Both the position numbers and the translations under genes were made by a program. From Monocercomonoides exilis (Eukaryota; Preaxostyla; Oxymonadida; Polymastigidae), in NCBI GenBank assembly GCA_001643675.2, contig LSRY02000020.1, positions 315,001 to 379,000 of the forward strand: 64,000 bases of DNA. Direction: 5' to 3'. Below, one piece after another: positions 11,560 through 24,470 of the stretch. The notes under the pieces were generated by a model. The model was not told the origin of the DNA, ran no database searches, and saw only the letters and a list, made by a program, of their open reading frames with translations. Each line of letters begins with the position of its first letter. The stretch's first letter is position 1.

Positions 11560-12620
11560 AGAAGTTTTCAGCTTTCATATCATAATAAATCGCTCTTTCT
11601 TATAAGTTGAACTTGTTTTAACTTTCTCAACTAGTTTTTTTAACAATTTTTCTCATTTCACACATTATTCAAAAAAAACACGATTTCAGAGACATGCATC
11701 CATTTGTTTTGAAATTTAATGAAATGAAATAAAAACAAATTTGAAATGAAATAATATCTCAAAGAAAAAACAACAAAATATTTGTATATGACGAACAATT
11801 TTCAGATCAAATTTTTCATATGTGGCTAATTTTATTTGAAAAGTTCCTTTTGTTCAATTTTCTAATAGAATAAAAATTTCATATTTCGATCAAATTTCTG
11901 TTCCCACTTATGTAACTTTTCTCAAAGTGATATGATAACATTGCAAAGGTTCTGTTTCCATTTCAGTGAAGTTTCGTGAGTGGGAACAGAAAATTGATCG
12001 AAATTTGAAATTTTTATTCTATTAGAAAAGTAAACAAAAGGAACTTTTCAAAAAAAATTAGCCATGTTTTTTCATTTCGCTTCAAATTCTCGTTCAATTT
12101 ATTTTCATTTCAAAATTAAACAAAAGTATACAATAAATGACACTTTATTTTAATTTTTTATGTGCTTAAAAATTTCCACAAATTCATATTTGTTCCGAAA
12201 ATTGTGTTTTAAGCAAAAACAGTGAAATGAGAAAAAAAGGACAAAAATAAAATTGAAAAAGTTAAAAACAAGTAAAAATAATAATATAGGAATGTTGAAT
12301 TGTGATGCTGTGGCTTAAAACGTTCGGTATGAAATATTCGCTTCAAAGCCAGCAAGTCTTTGATCTGGGTCCAAAAATAATAAAAATTATTAATATTTTT
12401 GTGAACATTAAAATTTCAAAAAATTTTTGAACAGAATTCTGTAAAACAAAAATATCAGAAAGTCTATTTATTTTGTTTTTGTTTAAAGCCTTTTCACAAA
12501 TCAAAAAAGCAAAAATAAGTTTCAAAAAAACAGGATTGAGATAAAATTTTGAGGTCAAGATAAAATTATGCACACTATTAGAGAAAAATTTATTGACGAT
12601 TTTATATATACTCATTTATT
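11560..12620. repeat. Dispersed repeat R3, copy 1 (contains a MITE)
   Basis: Aligns by eye with 34,590-35,420: shared blocks around AAGAAAAAACAA, TTTTCATATG, TTTCATTTCGCTTCAAATTC and a strongly conserved core at 12,308-12,376. This copy has a family-1 MITE that the other lacks. The reverse strand of the core reads LDPDQRLAGFEANISYRTF in this copy and LDPDQRLAGYEANITYRTF in the other, suggesting a buried coding remnant. Family unknown. Confidence 0.6.
11824..12063. mobile_element. MITE family 1, copy 2 (best-defined copy)
   Basis: 240 bp, GGCTAATTTT...AAAATTAGCC, flanked by ATGT on both sides (11820-11823, 12064-12067). The paralogous site at 34,875-34,878 has a single ATGT and no insert, so the element ends and the 4-bp target duplication are directly defined. 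Confidence 0.88.
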
Positions 12621-12674
12621 TTTAACAAGACAAGAGAGCAATCATTTGTTGATATAAACCAATAAATTTTTAAA

Positions 12675-12810
12675 AGAAGAGAAGGAAAATAATGAAGAAG
12701 AAGATGATGAAGAAAACGTTCCTGAAATAGAAACTGAAGATGAAACAACTTTTGATGATTCTTTAAAAGTTAGTGACTGGGCTGATCATTCATTATATGA
12801 GCAAGAATAA
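12675..12810 (+). pseudogene. Acidic C-terminal coding remnant
   Basis: A short open frame, KEEKENNEEEDDEENVPEIE ... VSDWADHSLYEQE, ending in TAA. Acidic tails of the same style follow the Merlin relics M2, M3 and M4, so it may be the tail of M1 displaced by the repeat in between. It could also be unrelated. Confidence 0.3.
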
Positions 12811-15031
12811 TCAGAAAATAATTTCTTTCACTCATCTTTATTTATTCACATCATTCGTGTTTTAACAAATCCTTGACAACAAAACTATTTTTTTTGAATG
12901 GGCTGATAGGATATTGATTTTTTTATATTCGAAATATTCATGTTTCAACAATAAAACAGAAAATGTTTATTACTTGAGAACAACGTGACATATTATCCTA
13001 AACATAATATTACATAATCTTTAAAATTCAAATATTGTGTTATAATCAAATTTTTTCACACTTCAATAATACTCGATTCATAATTGTTTAATAATAAATT
13101 ATAATAATGAGTATTTATTTTTGAAAACATAACATTATCACATTCGTTGATTATTACGTTAATTCGTTGTGAAAGAAAATGCATTTTTCATTGAAATGAG
13201 AAATGCATATCATTTGAATCAAAAACCTATGTTTGAAGAAAATGAAAGATAAAGATGATTTTTTGCGTAGTAAAAATAATTCTGCGTTCATTAACAAATA
13301 TTCAAAACAAATGTACTTTATTAAACTTTAAGTTTTTTTTATATATGATTTCAAAAAAAGTTTCTTGAATTTTTAGGAATAGAATACATAATTCCAGGTT
13401 AAAGAAATTCACAATAATGAAAAATTATTTGTGCTTTGACTATTTGGAATTTCCAATCACTAAAACTTAAATAATGAATCTTTCAATGATGAATTAAAAA
13501 TTTATTGTGATCTCATTCTGTATTTGGAAAAGAATTTAAACAAAAAGTTTTTTTATCATTTTTATCTCTTTATTTTTTAGCTTTTTTTATTTCATTTTTT
13601 GCTTTTTTCAATTTTAAAAAATATTACGAAGTTTTGTTTTTCGTCTTAAATCATAGAATTGCAGCTGATCAAAAGTTATTTTTTATTCATCTGGCTGAAT
13701 TATCCGGAGTTGAAACTGGACGACAAATGACATTTCCATTTCATCGTTGAATACAAGCGTTTGTTAAGTGCAAACCACAATTTTCTGTCAAAATGTTTAA
13801 TAGTCTGGAATATACTTGCAATTTTTAATCAGGACAAATCTGAACATAAAGAAATTAAAACAATGATCATTAACAAATTTGAAAAGGTTACTTTTTGTTG
13901 AATTTACAGTTTCTTGGTAATTTTTAAAAAAGAATTTTCCTTGTGACAAGAATTTTTGAAAGAGATTTAATAAGTTGTGAATTCTATTCAGTTCCTATTC
14001 TTTATCATGACGTTGTTAAATGAATTTTATAAAACTGATGAATTACACAAAAGATTCAAATTTATTTACTAATTTATTTTTATTTTTTTTGACAAAGGAA
14101 CGACAGTGCGATATATTTTTAATTGATATAGCCTGAAGAATTCGATTGGATATTCTTCAGAAGATAAGAGTTTTGAAAATTCAACCCTTGTCACACATTT
14201 ATAAAATATTTTTCTTTTTCGAAAAAAAAATTCAATTGTTTTATCAAGGTGGTCAATAATAAAGCGATTATAATGAAATGTTTCATTTTTCAAATAAAAT
14301 AGATAAACTGCTTTTCAATCTTATTTCATAATTTCTCAGAAAGTCAATTATGCATTGATAAGCAATTTTATACCAGTCATTGAAGTGCTGGCCAACACTA
14401 TTTCTTCACATGATAACTTACCAATTTTCGTTTTTGTCAAATGTCAACTGAGCATTATTTTTTGTTAGGTTAATAATAATTTTTTGAAAAATTTTCATTG
14501 AATTGAAGTTAAGAAATGATAGAAGTGTTTTTGCGATGATTTAAATGAATTCAATACGTGTTTTCAAAGGGCTGTTCTGTGAAACAAAGACTTGGAAAGG
14601 ACTTAAGAAATGAAAGCGTTTGAGAAAGCAAATAAAGAATTCTCAGACGAATCAAGAAGATATGAAATAAATGAGTTATTCGTAAGTTATTTGGAGAACT
14701 GGATACCAATTGAGTTTTATTCGATATTGTTTATTTGAGAATAGACGAAAATAATTGGAAAGAATTCATATCTTGTTTGTTTCTCAATGATTGTTTGGAT
14801 ATTGTTGTGCGGAAGTTATACATCTGAATAGTATCAACAAATCAAATCATTTGCTTGATAAAAAGATAACTCATTGAGGCATCTTTGATGTTTAAACAAA
14901 CAGAAGAATTAACCATATTTAGGTATTCTGTGTGAAAAAGCACAGAAGTTAGTGAACAATTGTGAGCTCCTTCCACATTTTTTGTCGAAAACTTCATTTG
15001 ACAGTTCTTCTTGAAAAAGAAAACATCATTT
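12811..15031. other. AT-rich stretch with one faint coding remnant
   Basis: Mostly featureless. At about 13,659-13,830 on the + strand a frame reads FIHLAELSGVETGRQMTFPF, then a stop, then IQAFVKCKPQFSVKMF. It is more protein-like than its surroundings but not recognised. No other gene or repeat was identified. Confidence 0.4.
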
Positions 15032-15286
15032 GTGTGATTATTTTTGAAATCATATTTTTTCTTTCAAAATTTTCGGTTTGAATTTTTATTATGAATATTT
15101 ATAAATGAACACTGAAAAGTGAACGAGCTATTTTGTGATGCCTTTTCAATTTTTTCTAGTCAACCTTCAGCTTTTGAAACGATAAATAAATATTTAAAAT
15201 TTGAATGACAATTATTCAGTGAATGACAATGTTTTTTCATGTAATCAACACGCCGAAAAAAGTTATGATTTCAAAAATAATCACCC
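15032..15286. mobile_element. MITE family 2, copy 2
   Basis: 255 bp, starting GTGTGATTATTTTTGAAATC and ending GTTATGATTTCAAAAATAAT then CACCC, flanked by ATTT on both sides. The subterminal blocks match the other three copies. Confidence 0.8.
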
Positions 15287-16004
15287 ATTTTCAATATGAG
15301 AATTCTTGCTTTGTTCTGGAATCATTTTTCAAACAAAATGGTAAATAAAATTTAAGTAATAAAATGACATTCAAAAACAAAATATAATTTCTTATTCGAT
15401 GACAGTTTGAGCTTTTCACTAACACATTAATTTAATTTGAATGACATATTGCATTAACCCCAAAAAATGGTTGAATAAAATCTCTTCCATAAAACCGAAT
15501 AAATGATGTTCATTCCATTGCTCCATTTGTTTCTGAAACTCAACAGCAACTAATCATTGAATATTCTGTATTTGCATTCATCAAATTTTTCGATTCAGGT
15601 GTAGCACTGATTAAATCACTTATTATATTAGAATATGTGAGTCAAAATTCTTTTTGATCTTTCCTTCAGATTGAGCCTTTTTTTCAATTCTGTGCCAAAT
15701 GATTCTGTTCACAAACAGCTGTTGAATGAATAAGTGAATAAAATATTTATTATTTTTTTGCGAACAATCAATTATTAAACTCAAATTTGAATGAAACGGA
15801 GAATTTTTTTTTCTTTTTTTTAATTCTATCACGACGAGAAACAACGATTCGAAAAATTTAAGTATCAGAGGAAAAATGACACGTGTTGCAATTATTGCGA
15901 AACAAAAATTTGTACAGAATCTCTTTCAAAAAATTATTGTTTTCACATTGATTCAATTGATGATTATTGAAAGTGTTATAAGATCCATTGCCTGTTTTAT
16001 CGAT
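15287..16004. other. AT-rich stretch, nothing recognised
   Basis: Low-complexity AT sequence; the short open frames have no protein-like composition. Confidence 0.55.
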
Positions 16005-17110
16005 TCAAATATCTGGCTGGTCATCAGATTCATTATAATAATCAATGCCCATTCTGATATTATCATCACACAGATATGATAAATCTCTTTTTAATTCATG
16101 ATGATTTTCAATACAACAAAGCAAATAGATGAAAGGTGTTTGAGAGAAAGTTCCCACAATTTCATTCTGATACTCAATACGGAAGAACTCATTTTGAACT
16201 TCCATTTCAATCACTTATATGCATGGAAAATTCTTAATGTTCCTTTTTAATAATTCATCGCTTGTATTTTCATCAAATATAAAACAATATTTCACAGGAT
16301 CATAATCCTCTTCCATATTTGAATCACAACTGATTATTCAAAAATCATCATCAAAAGAAAAAAGATGATTTTTCTTTGTTGAAGAAGATGGAAATTGTCT
16401 TTTATTTTTTCAATTTCGAAATTGTTCCAAAAAAAAATAAAGAGGCAGACTTTTTTTCGAACAAGATATTCGAAAGATATTCTCAATTATTCAGTCGAAT
16501 TTTCCAATAAAATTTTATTAAATATCGCTTCATCTTCCATAAATTATTCTGAACATATATTTGAAATTTTGAAAAAATAACAGAAAAAACGATAAACTTT
16601 TTAAAAAAAAGGAAACTTTTTTTTGAATGTGGGATAGGAGGTTTCAATGGTGATGAAATTTTAAAGGAGAGATTGTAACTGTTTAACTTGGCATGGTTGT
16701 CGTATCCTGCAGAACAGCAAAATCCAAGTTGCTGCAAATGGGAAAGTAAGTATTTGTGGCAGACGCTCTTCCATAATGCGACTTTTGTGTGATTGTTTTC
16801 TTCGCGATTATATATACTTGCAATCCTCATCAGAAAAAATGTATTTGTATCTATAAAAGACAAGTTCAGATGTTTGTAATTAATGACGAAATAATATTAA
16901 TTTTATTCAAACCTTTGAAAATCTTTTGAATCCTTGTTGAAATTGTTTTCCCTTTGTTTGTGTGCAACAGCATAAATACTTGCAACTCAAACACTTGGAA
17001 AGAGGGATTTTTATCAATGTCTTGCCAAACAGCAGAACCGTTTTTGCTTTCACTTGAACAAGTTAAATAAGTAACCTGCATTTCTTCATTCAACAAGAAA
17101 AACAAATATT
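16005..17110 (-). pseudogene. Unrecognised coding relic P1 (paralogue near 60 kb)
   Basis: Read on the minus strand, the first half has HTNKGKTISTRIQKIFKG, then RIASIYNREENNHTKVALWK, SVCHKYLLSHLQQLGFCC and SSPLKPPIPHSKKS. The last third has NMEEDYDPVKYCFIFDEN and, after one in-frame TAA, EVQNEFFRIEYQNEIVGTF to DYYNESDDQPDI. The first part aligns with 59,850-60,190 on the other strand: HTFIGKKLSSKIQEIFNG, RLASAFNNETNVHTKVTLLK, CVCQEYSLSQLQDFGFEC. In both copies the gap between IFKG or IFNG and the next block is AT-rich, starts with GT and could be an intron. The family was not recognised; a transposase-type or other multicopy gene is possible. Frame breaks make this copy a probable pseudogene. 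Confidence 0.5.
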
Positions 17111-17442
17111 TTTGTTCTCAAAGTGAACAACAGCAAAGAATATATTCTCGTATGGAATAATAATTGGTGTTTGTTGGAGGATCAATTCGAATTGGAATAA
17201 ATATATATGCATCAGAAAAAAGGTGTTTGGTTTTGTCGGAATTTTTTTTCGGAGATGAATTCACAAAAACAATTTCCTGATTTGTTAAATATGCTAAATA
17301 CATTTTCAAAACAAGAAACGGGTGATTATTATTGAGATTATCACTTTTTTTAGTAGTGTTGACAATTTTGAATAATTTATTAAATAGAAAATGCATGGAA
17401 AATTATTTTTTCGAATCTTCGTTTTGTGAAATTTTTAAATAT

Positions 17443-17681
17443 GTCAAAATTTTTTTGAAAAGTTCCATTTGTTTAATATTCAAAAAATATAAAATTTCAA
17501 ATTTCTATCAAATTTCAGTTATCACTCACCTAATTTTACTGTCATTGAAACAAAATCTTGACAATGTTATTATTTCCATTTTTGTGAAGTTTCATGAGAG
17601 AGAACATAAAATTGATTGAAATATGAAATTTTTATTTTCTTTGAAAATTAAACAAATGGTACTTTTTAAAAAAATTTTGAC
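17443..17681. mobile_element. MITE family 1, copy 3
   Basis: 239 bp, GTCAAAATTTTTTTGAAAAG ... AAATTTTGAC, with the family's inner blocks diverged (for example TCATGAGAGAGAACA in place of GTGAGTGGGAACA). A clear target duplication is not visible. Confidence 0.7.
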
Positions 17682-17696
17682 TTATTATGAAAAATT

Positions 17697-17875
17697 TCAT
17701 GTTTTAATCCATTTTCTGTTCCCACTCACGCAACTTCACCATAATGGAAATTATTACATTGATCGGGTTTTGTTTCCATGACAGCTAAATTAAGTGGGTG
17801 GGAACAATAAATTGATGAAGATATGAAATTTTTGTTTTATTTAAAAATAACACAAAAGAAGGTTTTTAAAAAATT
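17697..17875. mobile_element. MITE family 1, partial copy next to copy 3
   Basis: Contains CCATTTTCTGTTCCCACTCA and AAGTGGGTGGGAACAATAAA with the family spacing, lacking a full left end. It lies 15 bp after the previous copy, in the same arrangement. Confidence 0.6.
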
Positions 17876-17939
17876 ATTGATGTATTTTTTATTGAATTGT
17901 TATTTTCATCTCTTTTGTCTCAAAAGAAAATATTTGACG

Positions 17940-18234
17940 TGAAAGAAATTCGGAGATGTTTTTTATTGAGCTTCACCTTTTCTGTGTTCACAAACAAGTA
18001 TTCGAAACAAATATACAAATAAAATTTTTTTTCGAAATCGAAAAACTAACAAAAAAAATTGAAATTTTAAATAATAAAAAACATTCGTTTTATGAAGAAA
18101 ATTCTGGTGAAGAAAAATTTCGTTCTTTTATAAAGGAAAATCTCACCACAATATTTGAGAATATGTTTTCTGCGAATTTAGAGATTCTCGAACCAAAAAT
18201 GAACTCAATAATCAACTCGAAACAAGATTTTTAA
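17940..18234 (+). other. Weak open frame, possible coding remnant
   Basis: The last part (SGEEKFRSFIKENLTTIFEN ... NLEILEPKMNSI) has balanced composition and no Phe/Ile runs, unlike the first part. Unrecognised, and may be chance. Confidence 0.2.
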
Positions 18235-19399
18235 TTTTTGTTTCATTTTAAAAGAAATAGGTTTTTTGTATAAAAAAACACGACATAATGGAGCCTATTC
18301 TGTATTCATCATTCTATGAAAAATTGGTTAAAAAAATAAAAATTATATTTGGAGAATTTTCTGTTAAGAAGTGTGCTTTCAATTGAAATGAGACAAAGAT
18401 ATGTTGAAATTCCTCTCATATTTTTTTAATTTGTAATTGGACAAAAAGAAGCACAAAAATATGTCGGAAAAAATGAAATATTATCAAGATAACAAATATT
18501 ATCGATATTTCGATAAAAAAAAGAGTTTTTTGATTTTTATTGATTTTTGTCAACTTTTTGTAAATTTCAAGTTTTTCGAATAAAAGACTTCGCTTTAGAA
18601 ATTTTTGATTTTGTTTGCGACTTCATCGACTTTGAATAAAAATTTTCGATTTTGATTGAAACTTATTCGATATTGAAATATTTTTGGTTTATCTTCTCAT
18701 TCACTGAAAAAAACATTATTAATTAGAAACAATGTGATATTCATAAAAGATAAACAACACATGAAATATCAAAATATTTTTATCGAAAAATCAAAAAAAC
18801 AGTGGAACTATTTCCTTCTCCTGATTCAGATGCATTTTTCCATTTTCTTCTTCATTTCCAATGAAAATTCTTTTTTCATTTATAACCTTTTTTTTTATCA
18901 TATCTTCATAAATTTTTTTAACATTTACGATAAATTTTTTTGGGCGAGCTTTTTTTTTTTTTTTAAAATATATATTGAATTTGCAATTTCAATGAACTTT
19001 GCATCAAAAACAATGCAATCCGATCAGAAAGTCATTTTTCTTTCTTTTTAGACAGAGAAAAAACTTGCTGCAATACTTCTATAACCTTTTTTGATAGTGT
19101 ACATTCTTTTATTGTTCATTTTGTAAAAGTACTCTGACTTGTGGCTAACTGTTTCTTAAAAACAACAAAATAAACTCAAATGTTATTGTGCTTTCCTTTC
19201 AACAAACAAGATTAGTGTCTTTCTTATCAAGCGAACCAGTATTATTTGAATAAATGTAACTGAAAAATGTTGCAATATTTGAGTTTTCTAAACTTATAAA
19301 AAACTTATTGTTTGTATTTAAAGCATGAATAAATAATCTTTAACAATTTAATAATCATCTTCAATTTGCGTTGATGAAAAGCGAAAAATGAAAAAGTTA
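18235..19399. other. AT-rich stretch, nothing recognised
   Basis: Phe/Ile/Lys-rich frames typical of non-coding AT DNA. No repeat family or motif was identified. Confidence 0.55.
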
Positions 19400-20476
19400 T
19401 TATTATTGTTCATTATTTGAAGTTTTTTCTTCTTCGATTTCAAACCCAGATGATTCTTCCTCAGTTTCTGAAATGCAAGTTATGTTTTCAATTTGAGGTA
19501 CTTGAGAATCTTCATCTTCAGTATCTTCTTCCTCAAGACTTTCTGTTGACTTTTTCACCACATTATTGTTTACGATTGTGGGTAAAATAACATGGAATTT
19601 TTATCTCAAAGAAGTTTTTGCAAGAAACATTTCCAACTGATCTGCTATCTATGATTATCTCACTCTATTCTGGGGAATGATCTGCGCAATGTTCCCCATA
19701 AGCCCTCTATCATATTGGTGCATGCACCCGTAACAGGATCAACAAAATTTTTTATTTAGCAAACAGTTTTGTGAGTGTAATCGAATTGATCTAAAGTGAA
19801 ACATTGTTATTACTCGTTATTCTTAATTATTGTGTGGAGCAAAATTGTCACCTAAATGATGAAAAATAGAGTTTCCCTCTTTCAGATAGGGACAATTTTA
19901 ACTTTACGAGTGCTAGCTCCCCTTCTCTCCAACTTCACAAAACCACCAAATATCCAAATTTGTTCCTTTCTTCTTCCCCTATCATATTTTCTTCTCCTCC
20001 ACTCAGCCTCATCAATTTCAACCACTTTCTCTATTTCTCCTACTGTATTTTGATGTGAATTCCAAATTCACATGAAGGAAACTGACGATGCTGCACCAAA
20101 ACCCAATAGTTTTCCTATCCATTCCCAGAATCTTAAAAATGAACTATATATTTGCACCTTCCCAATGTCACATTATGATTCCTTTTGAGATCAACAATCC
20201 AAATTTTTTCCCAGAGAGAACTTTTTCAATATATACAGGTTTTTTCCGATTGTGTTTTTGACTGAATAAACATCTGTGGACTTTTCACCTTTTTGAACAA
20301 CCATTTTTTTTCTGCAACGAAGGCAAAATTTCTATTTGTTTTACAAAATAATATTGCAAAACCGCCTTCACTCTAATTCTTCTTCTGTGAAAATAATATC
20401 TTGCTGCAGAGGTTTCGTTAACTGAAGATCCGGCTTTGCCATTTCTTTTTATCAATTTATGAAAAAAAACCCACAT
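19400..20476 (-). pseudogene. Merlin/ISXO2-like transposase relic M2
   Basis: Minus-strand order: N-terminal part with a degenerate zinc ribbon (NGCSKR, stop, KVHRCLFSQKHN), then GEIEKVVEIDEAEWRRRKYD (first acidic motif), GRRKEQIWIFGGFVKLERRG, a region with two stops, then QFDYTHKTV, NFVDPVTGACTN and MIEGLWGTLRRSFPR. That is the complete ISXO2 motif series VEID, WxFGGxxxxxR, HxTV, FVDPxTGxxTNxIEGxW. An acidic tail (STESLEEEDTEDEDSQVPQI) ends the relic. The IxPGTxIxSDxW segment was not found. Several in-frame stops and frame changes show decay. Confidence 0.8.
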
Positions 20477-21096
20477 GAACTTGAAATTGACTTTTTTTTT
20501 TTTAAAAAAATTATGAACATTTTTCTAATGAATTTCAAGTGATTTTTTCACATGAATAATGATAATTAATAATCATATAAAGTTCTAATAAATAAGTTTT
20601 ATTTTAGTTGAAAAACATTCATATCTGGCCCATTCTCCAATATTGTCCTGAAAAAATATTTGTATCTCTTTTCATCATTATCCGACTTAATGAAGTCTTG
20701 TTCATTGCTGTTTTTTTTTCTTTATTTTTATATTTTCTCAATAAAAAAATGTGTTTTTGATTTTTTGACATTTGTGATGAAGAAATGTTGCTGGAGGAAA
20801 ATTCGGATTCAGAACAATCTTATTCTGATAGACTTTCATCCGAACTGCTCAACAAATGTTTAAGAGCATGGACTCTTTTATGTTTCAATTTGGGAAATAG
20901 CTGCACACCTAAAATGTGATCTTCTCCTTCATGAAAATCACAATGCTCGGTTTATTTTTGTGAGAAATGAACTTCCCAAATTTCCACAATCTGTTTCTTA
21001 GATTGCTTGGTCGTTTAAAGTGAATCTTTTGAAGAAACAAACTTTGGAATTAGCTTTGAATTTTCTGACTTTCCTAAGTTGTGAAATCAATAAATA
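20477..21096. other. AT-rich stretch, nothing recognised
   Basis: No convincing coding segment. It includes a poly(T)/poly(A) patch near 20,490-20,510. Confidence 0.5.
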
Positions 21097-22463
21097 TCAA
21101 AAACTTTGTTTTTTTTTGAAACTGATTTTTTTTATTTTTTCATTCAACTCCCAACCTGTAAGAAACTCAGGAGTTGTTATCCATTTTCCAGACATAAGCC
21201 AAAGGCTTGCGTTTCTTGCTTGATTCACTTCCTTCGGAAGTGAATCAAGAGTTTGATCCAGCACATGCCCAATTGAGGATGAAGTAATGCCAGCCTCGAA
21301 AAAACCATGTCCATTTGTTTTCAATGCCAACGTACAACAAACACAATCTGCAATTGCTCTCACGAAAGGTATGAATTCATTTTTCATTTTTTTATTGAAT
21401 GCTCATTTTTAACTTTTTTGAGTTGGCTTTTCAGTACTGCGTTTGGTCCGAGGTCCAAGGGTTGCAAAATGTGCGACGTATGCTCGGGAATAACAACCAC
21501 ATCCACATTTTCAGATGCAAATTGCTGCCAAAGTTGAAGATTCTGCCTTGATGAATGACCTTCCAAGATGATAAGAGCAGCTGGAATGGATTCTGTCTCC
21601 TCATCGCGGTTTGACGAATAACTGTTATTTTTATTGGACTCTTTTTGTTGAAGCTTTCCGTTTCGGTTTCTTCTTTCAACAACCAATTGAATTCATTGCA
21701 ATTATCTTCATTCATCAATAGGCAAGAAGAACAAGAAGCATCTTCTGGGAAAGAAGATACGAAATCTTCACATAATTCAAAGTTTGTCCCTCAATATGTG
21801 TTTGTTTTTCAGTGGAAAGCAAAGCATGTTGAAGAGGAGAGTTCAAGGATTCCGAAGTGACTTGATGAAGTTGAAATGATTCTCTTTGCATCGAAATTTC
21901 ATTTTATGCTTCTTTTGAATTTGCTTATACCGAAATTGGATCGTCATCATCAGAAGAGATGGTTGCCATTTTCGATATTTCTGAAATATGTGAATCCGAT
22001 AAGTATTCGCGATCATCCGAGTGATTTTTCACACGTGAAAAAATTTGCGATGATTCTGAAATTGCATTTTCTTCATTTTGTATCTCTTCATGGCTTTGCA
22101 TTTTCATTATTGATTGAAATGATTGACTGCTCTCTGTTTTTCCTTTTTTGATTTTCTTTTTCATCTTTTCTTGAAAATATAGTTTTGTTCGAATCACATT
22201 TTGTCGTTGCTTTTGAATATTTGGAAGCACATTTTTCATTATTATTTCTTCAAAAAATTTTTTTGTCATCCATCCTTTATTTGATGAATGTAATATGATA
22301 TTTTCAACACTCCACTGTTCTTTAATTTCTTTTTCAAATTTGTTGGGTAATTGAAGATGTGTAGGAAGATGACATCCATCTGTTCTTTCAAAAAAAATGG
22401 GAGTGATGTGATGAAGCGGAGGAATTGCCAATGAATAAACCAATGAATATTTGCAAGAGACAA
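21097..22463 (-). pseudogene. Pogo/CENP-B-type DDE transposase relic
   Basis: Minus-strand reading. The first half has TPIFFERTDGCHLPTHLQLP and SVENIILHSSNKGWMTKKFF, typical of pogo-family proteins before the second catalytic Asp. A long Ser/Glu/Asp-rich insert follows (to MATISSDDDDPISV). After frame changes come AALIILEGHSSRQNL (the usual D is E here), VDVVVIPEHTSHILQPLDLG and, downstream, NEFIPFVRAIADCVCCTLAL with HGFFEAGITSSSIG, the conserved C-terminal part. The DNA-binding N-terminus and first acidic motif were not located. An E in place of the second Asp, frameshifts and stops point to an inactive gene. An intron at the frame change cannot be excluded. Confidence 0.78.
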
Positions 22464-23278
22464 CCCTTTAATTTTCTCTTTTGTCAGAAGATAAATTACT
22501 TATTTCACTTAATTGAAAAAATAAAATAAGGATAAATATTATTCTGGTTCATCAAAGAACACTAACACGATTAGAAAGAAAAAAACATATTTTCAATGAG
22601 ACCCTTTGATGTCCATGATATGATTATATAAGATGAACAGTTCTAAGTCGTATAAGCCTGACCAGAAAACCCAATTCCCATCTCATGCTTGGTATTTCAA
22701 CAAATAGAAGAGAATTTTTTGAGTGTTGAGTGTGAAAATTCTTATCTTATCAAAAAAATGCCAGTTGAAAAAGAAGAAAAAGATTTTTAATTTCTGTAAT
22801 GTTTCACATTCTTGGAAAAGAAATGATATCTTCTATATTCAAAAATTTCATTCACTCTCTCCATTTCTTTGGAAAAATCTGGGAAATTTTAAACTTGAAA
22901 TCCTTTATTTCCAATAAAGCAGAAAATCTTTGTTTTTCTCTTCACTTAAAAATTCATTCCTTGTTTTCTGAATTTATTATATTATCAAATTTTTTTGTAT
23001 CCATCTTGATCTTTGAAACATTTTGATTTGTGACCTTTCACGTATTTCAAAAAAATGAAAAAAATTTTTTCGAAATTTTAGATAATAAAAGGATCATAAT
23101 TGGTAATAAAAAAAGTCTTTACAAATATAATTCCTGATGTGCAATATTTTTCACTAATATATTTGGATTTAATATATTAACATTATTTCTGCTTTTGTTT
23201 TTATTTTGATAGCCCTCTGATATAAACAATAAACACTTTTTCATTTTTTCAATTGACGTGTATCTTTTCCTTTATCTA
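22464..23278. other. AT-rich stretch before the foldback element
   Basis: No recognised gene. Ends in TCTA, where TA is the target dinucleotide of the following element. Confidence 0.5.
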
Positions 23279-24470
23279 CACCAAAAATAATTCAAATTCG
23301 AAAAAGAATAATTCGATTTCGGAATTAATATTTCAATTTCGAAAAAAAATAATTCGATTTCGGAATTAATATTTCAATTTCGAAAAAAAGAAATTCAAAT
23401 TCGAAAAAGAATAATTCAATTTCGTAATTAATAATTCGAAATCGAAAATTAATAATTCGAATTCGAAATTAACATTTCAATTTCGAAAAAAAATAATTCG
23501 ATTTCGGAATTAATATTTCAATTTCGAAAAAAAATAATTCAAATTCGGAATTAATAATTCGAAATCGAAAATTAATAATTCAATTTCGTAATTTATTAAT
23601 TCGATTTCGAAAAAGAATAATTCAATTTCAAAAATGATTATTTCAATTTCGAAATTCATTATAAATTGAAAATTTTAATTTTTCTCGAGAATGGATTTCA
23701 GCAAAGTTCAAGTTATTTTTTAACCTATCAAATTTTATTACTCATAGAAAACTGTTTTTTTATTGCAACAATCAATAAATCAATTTTTGAATTTTTTTCA
23801 TTTTCGAAAATCATCACTCAAATAATATTAATTTTTATAAAAATTCATTCTATTGAATAACCAAATAAAAATTCAAAAAAAATTTAATCACGATTATTGA
23901 ATTATTTCTTCACAATAATGTGATTGTTTCATTGGCAAAATTTTGGATAATATCGGTTTTAAACATGAAAATGTATTTATTCCCTTTAAAATTAACTTCA
24001 ATCAATAAATCTTCATTCAAAATGAAAGGAAATTTTTTAATGAAAATGCATCATTTTTCAAATATTGATAAACTAAATTTGCTGATGAGATAAAAACTAA
24101 TAGAATTTAAAACCCCAAATACAAGTTATTCATTCCACAAATCAAAAAAATTTACGTTTCGAAATTGAATTATTCTTTTTCGAAATCGAATTAATAAATT
24201 ACGAAATCGAATTATTAATTTTCGATTTTGAATTATTAATTCCGAAATCGAATTATTAATTTTCGATTTCGAATTATTAATTCCGAATTTGAATTAATTT
24301 TTTTCGAAATTGATATATTAATTCCGAAATCGAATTATTTTTTTTCGAAATTGAAATATTAATTTCGAATTCGAATTATTAATTTTCGATTTCGAATTAT
24401 TAATTACGAAATTGAATTATTCTTTTTCGAATTTGAATTTCTTTTTTTCGAATTGGAATTATTTTTGGTG
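23279..24470. mobile_element. Foldback element with arms of TTCGAAAT-type repeats
   Basis: About 1.2 kb, TA-flanked. Left end CACCAAAAATAATTCAAATT, right end GGAATTATTTTTGGTG, complementary over the terminal block. Each arm (about 23,279-23,655 and 24,158-24,470) is a chain of short irregular units built on AATTCGAAATCGAA and AATAATTC-like words, in opposite orientation, around a 500-bp AT-rich loop. A TA target duplication with inverted ends suggests mobilisation by a Tc1/mariner-class transposase. No coding capacity seen. Confidence 0.85.

Noticed and set aside
12301-12376. A tRNA gene, because of the GTTCGGTATG and TGGGTCCA-like words in the conserved R3 core
   Set aside because: No cloverleaf with acceptor, D, anticodon and T arms could be folded on either strand.
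23279-24470. A CRISPR-like array because of short, regularly recurring units
   Set aside because: Units are irregular, lack unique spacers, occur as an inverted pair and sit in eukaryotic DNA.
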